A DNA stretch of 64,000 nucleotides from Halostagnicola sp. A-GB9-2 (lineage in GTDB: Archaea; Halobacteriota; Halobacteria; Halobacteriales; Natrialbaceae), in contig NZ_JASJOC010000001.1 of NCBI RefSeq assembly GCF_030068615.1, positions 787,045-851,044 of the forward strand, written 5' to 3'. Under the pieces are notes generated by a model. It made no database searches, was not told the origin of the DNA, and saw only the letters and a program-made list of their open reading frames with translations. Position 1 is the first letter of the stretch, and each line of letters opens with the position of its first letter. Shown piece after piece: positions 17,853-25,674 of this stretch. Made by a program: the position numbers and the translations under genes.

Positions 17853-18746
17853 ATGGTCGACACGGAGATCCAGGCTGCGGTTCCCGACGGGTGGACCGAC
17901 GATAACCTCGAAGTCGGCGGCGTCCGATTGCACTACTATCGAAGCGGCGGCGAGGGGCGACCACTGGTGGTCGCCCACGGCATCACGTCCGACGGCCGCT
18001 CGCGGCTCCCCCTGTTCGAGCCGCTCGCAACGGAGTACGACGTGATCGCCTACGACGCTCGCGGACACGGTCGGTCGGCGGCTCCCGAAACGGGATACCG
18101 TTACGACGAGCTGGCGAGCGACCTCCTCGGGGTGATCGAGGCGCTCGGAATCGCGAACGAATCCCCGCTTTTGTACGGTCACTCGATGGGCGGGACGACC
18201 GTCGCCGTCGCGGCGGCCGCCGAACCCGACGTTCCCGGCGGCGTCGTACTCGAGGATCCCGAACTGCTACTCGAGCCCGCCGGCGGTGAACGTGAAAATG
18301 GAGGCGACGAAACCGGGAACGACGAAAATCGGAACGAACGCGAGCCCAACGACGATCTTCTCACCCCCATCGTCGACCGAATTACCGGTGATCGAGACCG
18401 CACAGAAGCACTCGAGACCGATCCCGAGTTGCGGGCGCTGGCCGCGGACGGACGCGGCGACCTCGCGACGCTGCTCGCTGATGCGTACGCGAACGTCGAT
18501 CCGGCGGTTGGCGGCATGCTCGAGGCCGGTGGCCAGGATCCGGCCGAAGTGTTCGCAGAGATCGACGCGCCGACGCTAGTTCTCAAGGCGGACGCCGCCG
18601 ACGCGGTCCGCAAGCGCCACCGCGAGATTTCGTCTCGTCTCGGCGATGGGAGACTCGTCCACGTCGAGGGCGCGGGCCACTGCGTGCTTCGAGACGAGTA
18701 CGACCGCGCTCTCGAGGAGTTGCAAGCGTTTCTTGAGCAACAATGA
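17853..18746 (+). CDS. Alpha/beta hydrolase
   Basis: This 297-residue protein has the alpha/beta-hydrolase fold: HYYRSGGEGRPLVVAHGITSDG (oxyanion region), AYDARGHGRSA, and the nucleophile elbow GHSMGG (about residues 108-113). A catalytic His is likely in VEGAGHCVLRDEYDRAL near the end, and an Asp probably lies in the strand LVLKADAAD. An acidic insertion rich in Asn/Glu/Gly (about 145-165) sits in the lid region, as is common in haloarchaea. The substrate is unknown. A second, different hydrolase follows 86 bases downstream in the same direction. Confidence 0.85.
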   Translation: MVDTEIQAAVPDGWTDDNLEVGGVRLHYYRSGGEGRPLVVAHGITSDGRSRLPLFEPLATEYDVIAYDARGHGRSAAPETGYRYDELASDLLGVIEALGIANESPLLYGHSMGGTTVAVAAAAEPDVPGGVVLEDPELLLEPAGGERENGGDETGNDENRNEREPNDDLLTPIVDRITGDRDRTEALETDPELRALAADGRGDLATLLADAYANVDPAVGGMLEAGGQDPAEVFAEIDAPTLVLKADAADAVRKRHREISSRLGDGRLVHVEGAGHCVLRDEYDRALEELQAFLEQQ

Positions 18747-18831
18747 CGTGGTTTCCGAGCGTCAGCGGCCGACGCCAGCCGGCCGGGACGCGGACACCGG
18801 TTTTGATTATCCGCGGAATCGATCGTCACCC

Positions 18832-19458
18832 ATGAGCGACGTGCTAGTGCCCGGTGATCGCGATGTTCGCGGAACGCTCGAGGAGCCCGAATCCGATGAT
18901 GGAAACAAAAGCCGGGACGACCCAGATGCGATCGTGATCGCCTGTCCACCCCACCCCCAACACGGCGGCTCCCGCACCGATCCGCGACTCGTCGCGGTGA
19001 GCGACGCGTTGCTCGAGGCCGAAATCGCCTGTCTTCGGTTCGACTACGGCCCCTGGGACGAGGGAGCTGGCGAGCGTGAGGATGTCCGAAACGCGATCTG
19101 CTGGGCGAACGAACGCTATGATCGGGTCGGCGTCTTCGGCTACAGCTTCGGCGCGACGCTGGCGCTGATCGCCGCCCCGGACGCGGCGTGTGACGCCGTT
19201 TCCGTCCTCGCGCCGACGGCACGGCTCGGCGAAGACCTTGACGCACTCGAGGGACTCGAGCGAGCCGAACTGCCCGTCTGCGTACTGTACGGCGAGCGAG
19301 ATACCACGGTCGACTGGAGCCCGATCGTCGAGGCCGCAACGGAGCGCGGCGACGAATCCGTCGAACTATCGGGAGATCACTTCTTTCTCGGGAAACACGG
19401 CGAAATTGCGAGCGCGATCAGTGAATTTTTCGAGCGTACGTTGCTCGAGTCGAGCTAG
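18832..19458 (+). CDS. Alpha/beta hydrolase, dienelactone-hydrolase-like
   Basis: This 208-residue compact hydrolase has IVIACPPHPQHGGSRTD, matching the family of small alpha/beta hydrolases with a CPPHPxxGG strand-turn. The nucleophile elbow is GYSFGAT (about residue 103), and a probable acid and base are in VLYGERDTTVDW and LSGDHFFLGKHGEI. The ATG at 18832 (MSDVLVPGDRDVRG) begins where similarity begins. It may be co-transcribed with the hydrolase upstream. A run of seven T residues about 90 bases after the stop probably ends the transcript. Confidence 0.8.
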   Translation: MSDVLVPGDRDVRGTLEEPESDDGNKSRDDPDAIVIACPPHPQHGGSRTDPRLVAVSDALLEAEIACLRFDYGPWDEGAGEREDVRNAICWANERYDRVGVFGYSFGATLALIAAPDAACDAVSVLAPTARLGEDLDALEGLERAELPVCVLYGERDTTVDWSPIVEAATERGDESVELSGDHFFLGKHGEIASAISEFFERTLLESS

Positions 19459-19549
19459 TTACCTGCTGGGTGACCCGAAGTTGATACCGTGTCTGTCCCG
19501 AGACAGCCGACCGATCCATCGCTCGAAGACGACAAATCGCGCGACACTA

Positions 19550-19556
19550 TTTTTTT
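19550..19556 (+). terminator. Poly-T terminator after the hydrolase pair
   Basis: Seven consecutive T residues lie about 90 bases downstream of the second hydrolase. Archaeal transcription ends at U-tracts without a required hairpin. The CAP-protein promoter begins shortly after. Confidence 0.5.
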
Positions 19557-19605
19557 AGATATCATTCGATATTACTATTAGTAACGACCTCGAGATGCGA
19601 TATGG

Positions 19606-20196
19606 ATGAGACGACCAACGAAATCGACAATTATCACAGCAGTCACAATGATGCTCGTCATCGGTCTACTCGGTGCCGGGACCGCGGTTTCCGCCTCGAG
19701 TACGGCGGTCGACGACACGAGCGAAGTCGAAACCGATGCGATAGATATCGACGCCGTCGAACAATACGTCCACGAAGCGGTAAACGAAGAACGCGTCGCG
19801 GTTGGGGCCGACGAACTCGAGTTCGATGATGAACTTCGCGACATCGCTCGAGATCACAGCGAGGATATGGCCGAGCGCGGCTACTTCTCACACACCGATC
19901 CGGATGGGAACGGGTTCATCGACAGGTACGACGACGCTGGCTACGAGTGTAGCGTGAACGGGTACATCGGCGGCGAGAACATCGCCCAAACGTGGTACGA
20001 CACGCCGGTCAATACGGGCGACCGGGGTATCGTTCACTACGAAGACGAACAGGAACTCGGCTACGGCATCGCCGAGCAGTGGATGAACTCGCAAGGCCAT
20101 CAGGAGAACCTCCTCGCCGATCACTGGGAGAATCAGGGTATCGGCATCCACGTCACTGACGACGATCAGGTGTTCGCCACGCAGAATTTCTGCTAA
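19606..20196 (+). CDS. Secreted CAP (SCP/PR-1) domain protein
   Basis: This 196-residue protein has a Sec-type signal (ITAVTMMLVIGLLGAGTAVSA, about residues 9-30), an acidic linker, and a CAP domain. Domain features are VHEAVNEERVAVGADELEFD, DHSEDMAERGYFSHTDPDG (His of the cavity), GENIAQTW, and WMNSQGHQENLLADHWENQGIG (second His). It ends NFC. In bacteria such proteins are extracellular and sometimes metal- or lipid-binding. The stop codon directly abuts a palindromic element. It converges with the HerA-like gene. Confidence 0.85.
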   Translation: MRRPTKSTIITAVTMMLVIGLLGAGTAVSASSTAVDDTSEVETDAIDIDAVEQYVHEAVNEERVAVGADELEFDDELRDIARDHSEDMAERGYFSHTDPDGNGFIDRYDDAGYECSVNGYIGGENIAQTWYDTPVNTGDRGIVHYEDEQELGYGIAEQWMNSQGHQENLLADHWENQGIGIHVTDDDQVFATQNFC

Positions 20197-20274
20197 TACT
20201 GTCGGCTGTAACTATGTGAAGATTCTCGCACCCCTGGGCGACAAGAATTTTGAACGACGTACAGCCGGCAGTAT
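20196..20274. repeat. 79-bp palindromic MITE-like element
   Basis: The terminal inverted repeats are ATACTGTCGGCTGTA at 20196-20210 and TACAGCCGGCAGTAT at 20260-20274, matching at 14 of 15 positions. The element starts at the last base of the CAP stop codon. A second element of similar size and with related ends lies at 58553-58634 (left ends ATAC, six variable bases, then CTGTAAC). No coding capacity. Confidence 0.6.
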
Positions 20275-20325
20275 GAGGAGTTCGCTTCGCCAGGTTTTCC
20301 GCTTCAATCGTTTCGATCAATCGCC

Positions 20326-20410
20326 CCAAACGGCCGTTTCGGTCGGCCAAACGGCTGCTTCAGTCGGCCATCCCGAACGGCCGCCTCGGCTATCCCAAAC
20401 GGCCGGCGAC
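20326..20410. repeat. Degenerate 21-bp tandem repeats
   Basis: Four imperfect units of about 21-23 bases begin with CCAAACGGC or CCGAACGGC (starts near 20326, 20347, 20372 and 20395). They end at the stop codon of the minus-strand HerA-like gene, between two converging genes. Confidence 0.6.
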
Positions 20411-20413
20411 TGA

Positions 20414-22297
20414 TCAATCTCGCCCGTGTCTCGTGAGACACTTCGAAAGCCCGATCAGCTCGACGGGTTCGGAGTTGTCGGGCGAGTAAACGACCATCTG
20501 ACCTTTCTCCATGTAGGGCACCTTCGACTCGAGATTAGTCGGAATGTTCACGCTCTTGATGGCGTCCTCGTCGCCCAAGTTGAGGACGACGGTCGTGTTG
20601 ATCTGTTTGAAGACCGCGTCGTCGATGTCCTGGGGGTCCTGCGTGATGAGAAAGAGTCCAAGCCGTTCCTTCCGGCCCTGTTTTGCCGCCTCTGTGAACT
20701 TTCGGATAACCTTCCCCGCCTGCACGCTGTCGGCGTCGGTGAGGAAGTTGTGCGCCTCGTCCATCCCCAGGATTAGGGGCGTTTCCTTGATCCGGTCGTA
20801 ATCCGGGTCGTTCGAGAGCTTCTGGTCGATGACCAGACTCGAGAGCGCGAGCACGACGGCTTCGGTCGCCCTCGAGTCGCTGATGTGGTAGGTCGGAACC
20901 ACGGAGAGGCCGCCCGGGCGGACGAACTCGTGAATCAGGTCGGTGATCGGCCGGGCGTCCTGATCGAAGACGTGGCCGAAGCCGAGCACGCGCCGGCGAA
21001 CGGCATCGAAGGTCGCCTCGTGGACCCGTCCCGATTCGTCGAGTTCCTCTCGAAGCGCCGGATCGTCGAGGAAGGTCGTGAACTCCCGGTAGGTACCGTC
21101 GGGGCCGTACTGGTCTCGAAATCGCGGAAGCAGGACGCTCGTGAGTGCGCCGTACTGGTTGTCGTTGAGTCCGCTCCCCGCGACGAGCCACGGGTTTTCG
21201 TGGACCATCGAGAACGGAATCGTGAACTCGACCTGTTCGGCGCGGTGATGGCCCGCCGCGTAGGAGGAATCGCCGATCTTCGGGACGAACGCCGTCGTCT
21301 TCTCGACCCCGCCGTAGGCGACGCCCTCGCGCTCGAGTCGCCGCGCGAAGTCGTCGTCTAAGTCGGGATTGTCGTCGTGCATCTGGGCGTACTCGTCCTG
21401 AGGGTCGAACTGAACGATCGCGGGTTGGACTTCCCGACCGTCCTCCATCGGATACGTTCGCTCCTCGGCGAGGTACTGCCGGAGGACGTTCTTCGCGGCG
21501 TGGGTCTTCCCCGAACCCGTGCCGCCGGCCACGAGCGAGTGCCGAAAGACCAGCGGGTCGCCCGCATCGTAATCGTCCTTGAGCGGGTAGTCAATCGTCG
21601 GCGGCGAAGCGGCCGTCCGAACCTTCTCGCCGCCAACGGAGAGATGCCCCAGAAAGACGCCGTCCTCGGGAATCTTCAATCCCGTTTTGATCTCCTCGGT
21701 GTCGTCGGCCGTCCGGATCACCGTCTGGGGTTTGGGGACTCGATCGGTCATCCGCCGTTTGAGTTCGCCGTCGCCGGAGGCAGTTCCCCCGTCCGCGGAG
21801 CCACCCTCCGCGCCGTCTTCGTACAACACGGCAACCGGCTCGAGCGAGGCGATGAACTTGAAGTCGGCCTCGTCGATGTCGTCGCGACGCATCGCCCGCC
21901 GGGCGTGGATCTCCGTCGCGTCGTCCGCGTGATACTGCTGGGCGTACTCGAGGCCGGCAATGCGACAGAACAGCGTTTCGCCGTCGGGATAAGGAGCGAG
22001 GAGATACGTCCCGATTCTGATCTCGGAGCGGTTCCCCTGCGTGATGTACGCCCGCACCCTCGTCTCGTCTTCGTCCTCGGCGATTCGAAGCCCCTGCGAG
22101 ACGCAAACGGTTCCGATACCCACATCCTCGCCTCGAGGGTCGACGGACGTGACCGCGAACTCGTCCTCGTTTCCGTCGGTATCCGTCTGCGCCGCCCCGC
22201 CGTCGCTCGAGGGGGCGTCGTCTGCAGTCGTCGACTCGAGGGAATCCCCGCTCCCATCGTCGACGGCGTGGTCGGTGAAATCGCCCAGATCGCTCAT
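20414..22297 (-). CDS. HerA-like DUF87 ATPase
   Basis: This 627-residue ATPase has an acidic N-terminal leader, a HAS-barrel-like beta domain (about residues 50-150), then the FtsK/HerA motor. Walker A is GGTGSGKTH (258-266), Walker B is PLILGMDEAHNF (about 495), and the sensor region is LGLFLITQDPQDIDD. HerA forms hexamers that work with NurA nuclease in end resection; a NurA gene lies about 6 kb away at 28004. The ATG at 22297 (MSDLGDF) is preferred to the GTG two codons upstream. Whether it is canonical HerA or one of the several haloarchaeal DUF87 paralogues cannot be settled by eye. Confidence 0.8.
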   Translation of the reverse strand: MSDLGDFTDHAVDDGSGDSLESTTADDAPSSDGGAAQTDTDGNEDEFAVTSVDPRGEDVGIGTVCVSQGLRIAEDEDETRVRAYITQGNRSEIRIGTYLLAPYPDGETLFCRIAGLEYAQQYHADDATEIHARRAMRRDDIDEADFKFIASLEPVAVLYEDGAEGGSADGGTASGDGELKRRMTDRVPKPQTVIRTADDTEEIKTGLKIPEDGVFLGHLSVGGEKVRTAASPPTIDYPLKDDYDAGDPLVFRHSLVAGGTGSGKTHAAKNVLRQYLAEERTYPMEDGREVQPAIVQFDPQDEYAQMHDDNPDLDDDFARRLEREGVAYGGVEKTTAFVPKIGDSSYAAGHHRAEQVEFTIPFSMVHENPWLVAGSGLNDNQYGALTSVLLPRFRDQYGPDGTYREFTTFLDDPALREELDESGRVHEATFDAVRRRVLGFGHVFDQDARPITDLIHEFVRPGGLSVVPTYHISDSRATEAVVLALSSLVIDQKLSNDPDYDRIKETPLILGMDEAHNFLTDADSVQAGKVIRKFTEAAKQGRKERLGLFLITQDPQDIDDAVFKQINTTVVLNLGDEDAIKSVNIPTNLESKVPYMEKGQMVVYSPDNSEPVELIGLSKCLTRHGRD

Positions 22298-22448
22298 ATA
22301 CACGATATCTTATTCATCCTTCAAAGAAATACCGAGACGTCCGTCAGTCGATCCGTGCGGAAAAACCGTCGAAACAGTAAATAGCGCTCAGGCTACCGAG
22401 AAGCAGGACGGAAACCAGAACACCGGAAAAGGGTAACGAGCGGCCGGC

Positions 22449-23060
22449 TCAGTGCATCGTCGGGAGCGGATGATCGGTCGTCTTCACCCAACCGTTCTCG
22501 TATTCGAGAACGTCGATATCCGCCAGCGCGGGGAGATGCGAGTGATGAAGTGCGATTTTCGCCGTCTGGCTATCCGAGATGGTATCGACCTCGAGCGTCG
22601 CCAGTTGCTCCGCGAGAACGTCGATCGAACAGCCCTGGGCGTGTTCTTCGAGCAATCGAAGGGTCGGCATTCGAACCGGATGCACGACCGTTTCGAGAAG
22701 TTTTTCGTCCGTGCTCGAGCACGCCTCGAGGAGGACCGCTACGTTCGTGGGCGGAAGCGGTGCGTTTGTGCCGACCGACGCGGTTTCCCCGTCCCAGATG
22801 ATGATGTCGTGATCGGCCAGCCGCGGGAGGTGGCTGTGAACGAGACTGGTACGGAGTTGTCTCTCGGACAACTCGCCGGATCCGTCTCGAGCACGAATCT
22901 CCGTCACCAGTTCGGAAACCGTCATTTCCCGGCCGGTGCTTCCCAGAATCTCGAGGACGCGGAGGCGTCGTGGATGTCGAAGAACGTCATAGCACTTCGC
23001 CGGAATGTTCGACAACGAATTTCGTCTGCTATCGCCGCCGAAGTGGGCGTCCGAACTCAT
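22449..23060 (-). CDS. Tandem DUF7344-type winged-helix regulator
   Basis: This 203-residue protein contains two related winged-helix units. The first (about residues 15-90) has CYDVLRHPRRLRVLEIL and LVHSHLPRLADHDIIIWD; the second (about 115-195) has VVHPVRMPTLRLLEEHA and ALHHSHLPALADIDVLEYE. The HSHLPxLA helix before the wing is the DUF7344 hallmark. It is probably a DNA-binding regulator. The ATG at 23060 (MSSDAHFGG) is chosen over an upstream start that adds 14 residues. It is divergent from DUF7113 and upstream of the HerA-like gene on the same strand. Confidence 0.75.
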   Translation of the reverse strand: MSSDAHFGGDSRRNSLSNIPAKCYDVLRHPRRLRVLEILGSTGREMTVSELVTEIRARDGSGELSERQLRTSLVHSHLPRLADHDIIIWDGETASVGTNAPLPPTNVAVLLEACSSTDEKLLETVVHPVRMPTLRLLEEHAQGCSIDVLAEQLATLEVDTISDSQTAKIALHHSHLPALADIDVLEYENGWVKTTDHPLPTMH

Positions 23061-23205
23061 TATAACAGAACATCCGCCCAATCGGTATAAGCCCATTTCC
23101 AAAAGGATTTGGGTAGCGTGTCTGATACCCCTTCTGAGGAGAGAGTGATACGGATAGAGAACCCGTTTCTGGTGCGTTGAACGGGCTTTCAGCGGGCCGG
23201 TCTAA

Positions 23206-23256
23206 ACCATGAAGTACCCCGGGACACCCAACCCGGGATACTTCACAACCGATGGT
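23206..23256. repeat. Long hairpin resembling an IS200/IS605 end
   Basis: The palindrome pairs TGAAGTACCCCGGG (23210-23223) with CCCGGGATACTTCA (23232-23245), one mismatch, with an extra ACCAT/ATGGT outer pair. The CCCGGG...CTTCACAAC arm resembles hairpins at the right end of haloarchaeal TnpB elements; the decayed TnpB gene 450 bases downstream ends in a related GTGCTTCACAAC string. It may be a solitary element end. Confidence 0.4.
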
Positions 23257-23327
23257 ACCGCGAGGAACACCGGCGTCAGTGTCCGCAACTCCACGCCTTT
23301 TTGCACCTTCGTGCCGTAGAATGGTTC

Positions 23328-23672
23328 ATGTTGATGGTACGCGGTCGCGCAGGCGGTACCGAACTGACGGGAACGCTCTACGAGCGCGGCGAACAGGCAC
23401 CGTCGTTCCGCGGTGCCCCGAACGAAGACGCCGCGTACGTGTGGGTCTGTGACGAATTCTACGAGGTCGACAGCGGCGGAACGACTCAGCTCATCAACGA
23501 CCGAGAGGTCAACGTCGCCTTCGAGTCGCCAATGCCTCGCGGGTTCGACACTCGAGACCAGGCCGTCGAGGCGGCCAAAGAACACGTCAGAACCCAGTTT
23601 GCCCGTATCGGTGTCACGGCGAGCGACGTCGAACTCGAGGTCGAAAAGAGCGAGCCCGAAACCGAAGTCTGA
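23328..23672 (+). CDS. DUF7113 family protein
   Basis: This 114-residue haloarchaeal protein starts MLMVRGRAGGTELTGTLYERG (ATG 23328; ATG 23334 is also possible). Conserved-looking pieces are YVWVCDEFYEVDSGG, INDREVNVAFESPMPRGFDTRDQAV and a helical end, AAKEHVRTQFARIGV. There is no signal peptide. Function is unknown. It lies between a hairpin element and a decayed TnpB gene, but its own reading frame is intact. Confidence 0.7.
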   Translation: MLMVRGRAGGTELTGTLYERGEQAPSFRGAPNEDAAYVWVCDEFYEVDSGGTTQLINDREVNVAFESPMPRGFDTRDQAVEAAKEHVRTQFARIGVTASDVELEVEKSEPETEV

Positions 23673-23816
23673 TCCTTCTCTCCCGTTCTATAATGAAAAC
23701 AGGCAGAGTACCCCGGCCACCGTGCCCGGGGGTGAATGCCGTCGCACCTACTGGATAAGTCACGTGGGACTGATTCGTAGTTTTAAGCCAGTATAGCGCG
23801 ATAAGTTACGTGTCCG

Positions 23817-24712
23817 ATGAATGAGCTTGTTGAAACGCTACGCTTTCGCCTACACATCGAAAGCGGAGAGCGTTGGCGTCTGAAACAAGCCCGGTTCGAC
23901 GCTCAATCCATCGCTAATCATACGTGGGCAATGCGGGAACTCGGTTACAGTAAGACCGAGATTGCGAAGCGAGTCACACTGACCGGAAACGAATTCATTA
24001 AGAACAACGCTCAGGCGGTCGTGTGGAAAGCGTGCGATGCCTACGACGTCTACGAAAGCGCACTCGAGAAGTGGTCTAACAGCGATACCAAAGACGAATT
24101 ATCCAAGACGACAAACACAGTGAGGTTCACCGAATCGGGAATTAGGTGGAGAACTACACTGGGTGGACGCTCCACCGACTCAGCAAAGTCATCGAATACT
24201 ACGTAGAATGGTTCCCAAACCCAGTTGTCGTGTTCGAATCGCTGGAAGGCATTCGCAACGACATGGACTACGGTTCATATATGAACCGCCGGTTGCACAA
24301 ACTGCCGTTTTACGAGTTTGAACGGCCAGTCACCTACAAAACCCACCGACATAGGACACCAGTTCAGCATGTCGAATCGGAGTATAACTCACAGCGATGT
24401 GCGTGTTGTGGTGACAAAGGAATCCGGAATCGCGGTTGGTTCACGTGCCAGAATGATGCGTGTGATCTCGCACAAGACCATAGTGACCGGAACGCTAGCG
24501 TGAATGCTGCGGTTCGATGGATTGCAAAAATGGAGGGTGGCGATGACAGTCATAGCAGCGCGGATAACTACCGGCCTCGCAAAACCCCGCCTCAACTGCG
24601 GGTGCGCCGGGTCGGGTCGGGACGTCACAACACCACCTCCTGTGGTGCAGTGGATATAAACCGTCCAACCTCATCCCGCTCCATTGCGGAACAGGGAGTG
24701 CTTCACAACTAA
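23817..24712 (+). pseudogene. tnpB: Decayed TnpB (IS200/IS605-type OrfB) gene
   Basis: The N-terminal part (23817-24206, MNELVETLRFRLHIESGERWRLKQ) and the C-terminal part (from about 24146, frame shifted) are both recognisable. The C-terminal part has VVVFESLEGIRNDMDYGSYMNRR with the second RuvC Glu, the zinc finger CACCGDKG...CQNDAC, and the last RuvC Asp in DRNASVNAA. The central segment that should carry the first RuvC Asp is deleted, and the join is out of frame, so the nuclease is dead. No tnpA is present. The right end, GTGCTTCACAAC at about 24698-24709, fits the family. Codon use is less GC-rich than in the neighbours. Confidence 0.85.
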
Positions 24713-24758
24713 ATTTGAGGAAACAATAAAAGCCGCGAGCCACCGCGCCCGCGGTCGT

Positions 24759-25541
24759 TTACTCGCAGTCTCGGCCCCACAGGAACACGGCGACGAGACT
24801 ACCGATTGCGGTCGCAATCAGCGTAATTCCGTCGAACCCAGGAACGGAATCATCGGCGTTATCCGAGTCCTCGGCCGCGTCGGTCCCGTCCTCACCGGAC
24901 TCGTCTTGCTCCCCGTTTTGGTGACCCTCGAGTTCGTCGAGATCTGGCTCCGGATGATCGAACGACTCGACGGGCTCGTCTTCGTCATCGATCGTCACGG
25001 AAACGTTTTGATCGTGAATCGGCATCGGGTAGGACCGCTCGAGGTTCACGCTCGTTTCTTCGAAATTAATGTTCGCCGCTCCGGGCGGTGCGTCGTCGGC
25101 GACCTCGACTGTAACCGTCGCGAGCCTCTCGTTACCGGTCGCTCCGCCCTCGACGGGCTCGCGCCACTGTTCGAGGATGGCCGTTCCATCCGAGTGGGCC
25201 AGGATTTCTTCCTCGTGAACCTCGGTCTCCTCGTCCTGCTCGAGCCACGGCCCCGGTTCGATGGCTGTAATCTCGAGGTACTCCGGGTGGTACTGGGCGA
25301 CCAGATCGACGGATTCGACGCCCTCGCCGCCGTGACCGCCGTCGGTCACCATGGTGATATCGACGGTAAACTCCTCGCCGGATTCGGCGTCGACGCTGTG
25401 CGGTGAGGGCGTGATGACCGCGAGTTGATCCGCCCCAGCAACCGCGCCGACGGCGACTCCCGCCACGGCGAGGATGACGAGCAACGCCACCAGGGCACCA
25501 ACGGCGCGTTCGACTCGGGTGTGTTCAGATTCAGCTACCAT
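24759..25541 (-). CDS. Cohesin-type surface protein with C-terminal anchor
   Basis: This 260-residue protein has an N-terminal membrane helix or signal (VGALVALLVILAVAGVAVGAVAG), then a cohesin-like beta domain (about residues 42-175; TPSPHSVDAESGEEFTVDI, LATVTVEVADDAPPGAANI). A Glu/Asp-rich linker leads to PGFDGITLIATAIGSLVAVFLWGR at the C-terminus. The PGF motif followed by a helix and Arg is like a PGF-CTERM sorting tag, cut and lipid-linked by archaeosortase. The role is probably cell-surface binding. It follows the 5'-nucleotidase gene on the same strand with a similar C-terminal tag, so the two may be functionally linked. Confidence 0.75.
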   Translation of the reverse strand: MVAESEHTRVERAVGALVALLVILAVAGVAVGAVAGADQLAVITPSPHSVDAESGEEFTVDITMVTDGGHGGEGVESVDLVAQYHPEYLEITAIEPGPWLEQDEETEVHEEEILAHSDGTAILEQWREPVEGGATGNERLATVTVEVADDAPPGAANINFEETSVNLERSYPMPIHDQNVSVTIDDEDEPVESFDHPEPDLDELEGHQNGEQDESGEDGTDAAEDSDNADDSVPGFDGITLIATAIGSLVAVFLWGRDCE

Positions 25542-25674
25542 TTCGTATCAAGAAACGTGAGTTCGTCTACCATGTCCTATCGGGGGATGTGCATTCGTTG
25601 GGTCCGCGAGTTCGTTTGCTTGTCGCCGGCGGTATCGGTAGTCGCCCGATTCAGTCGACCGGTCGCACCAATTG

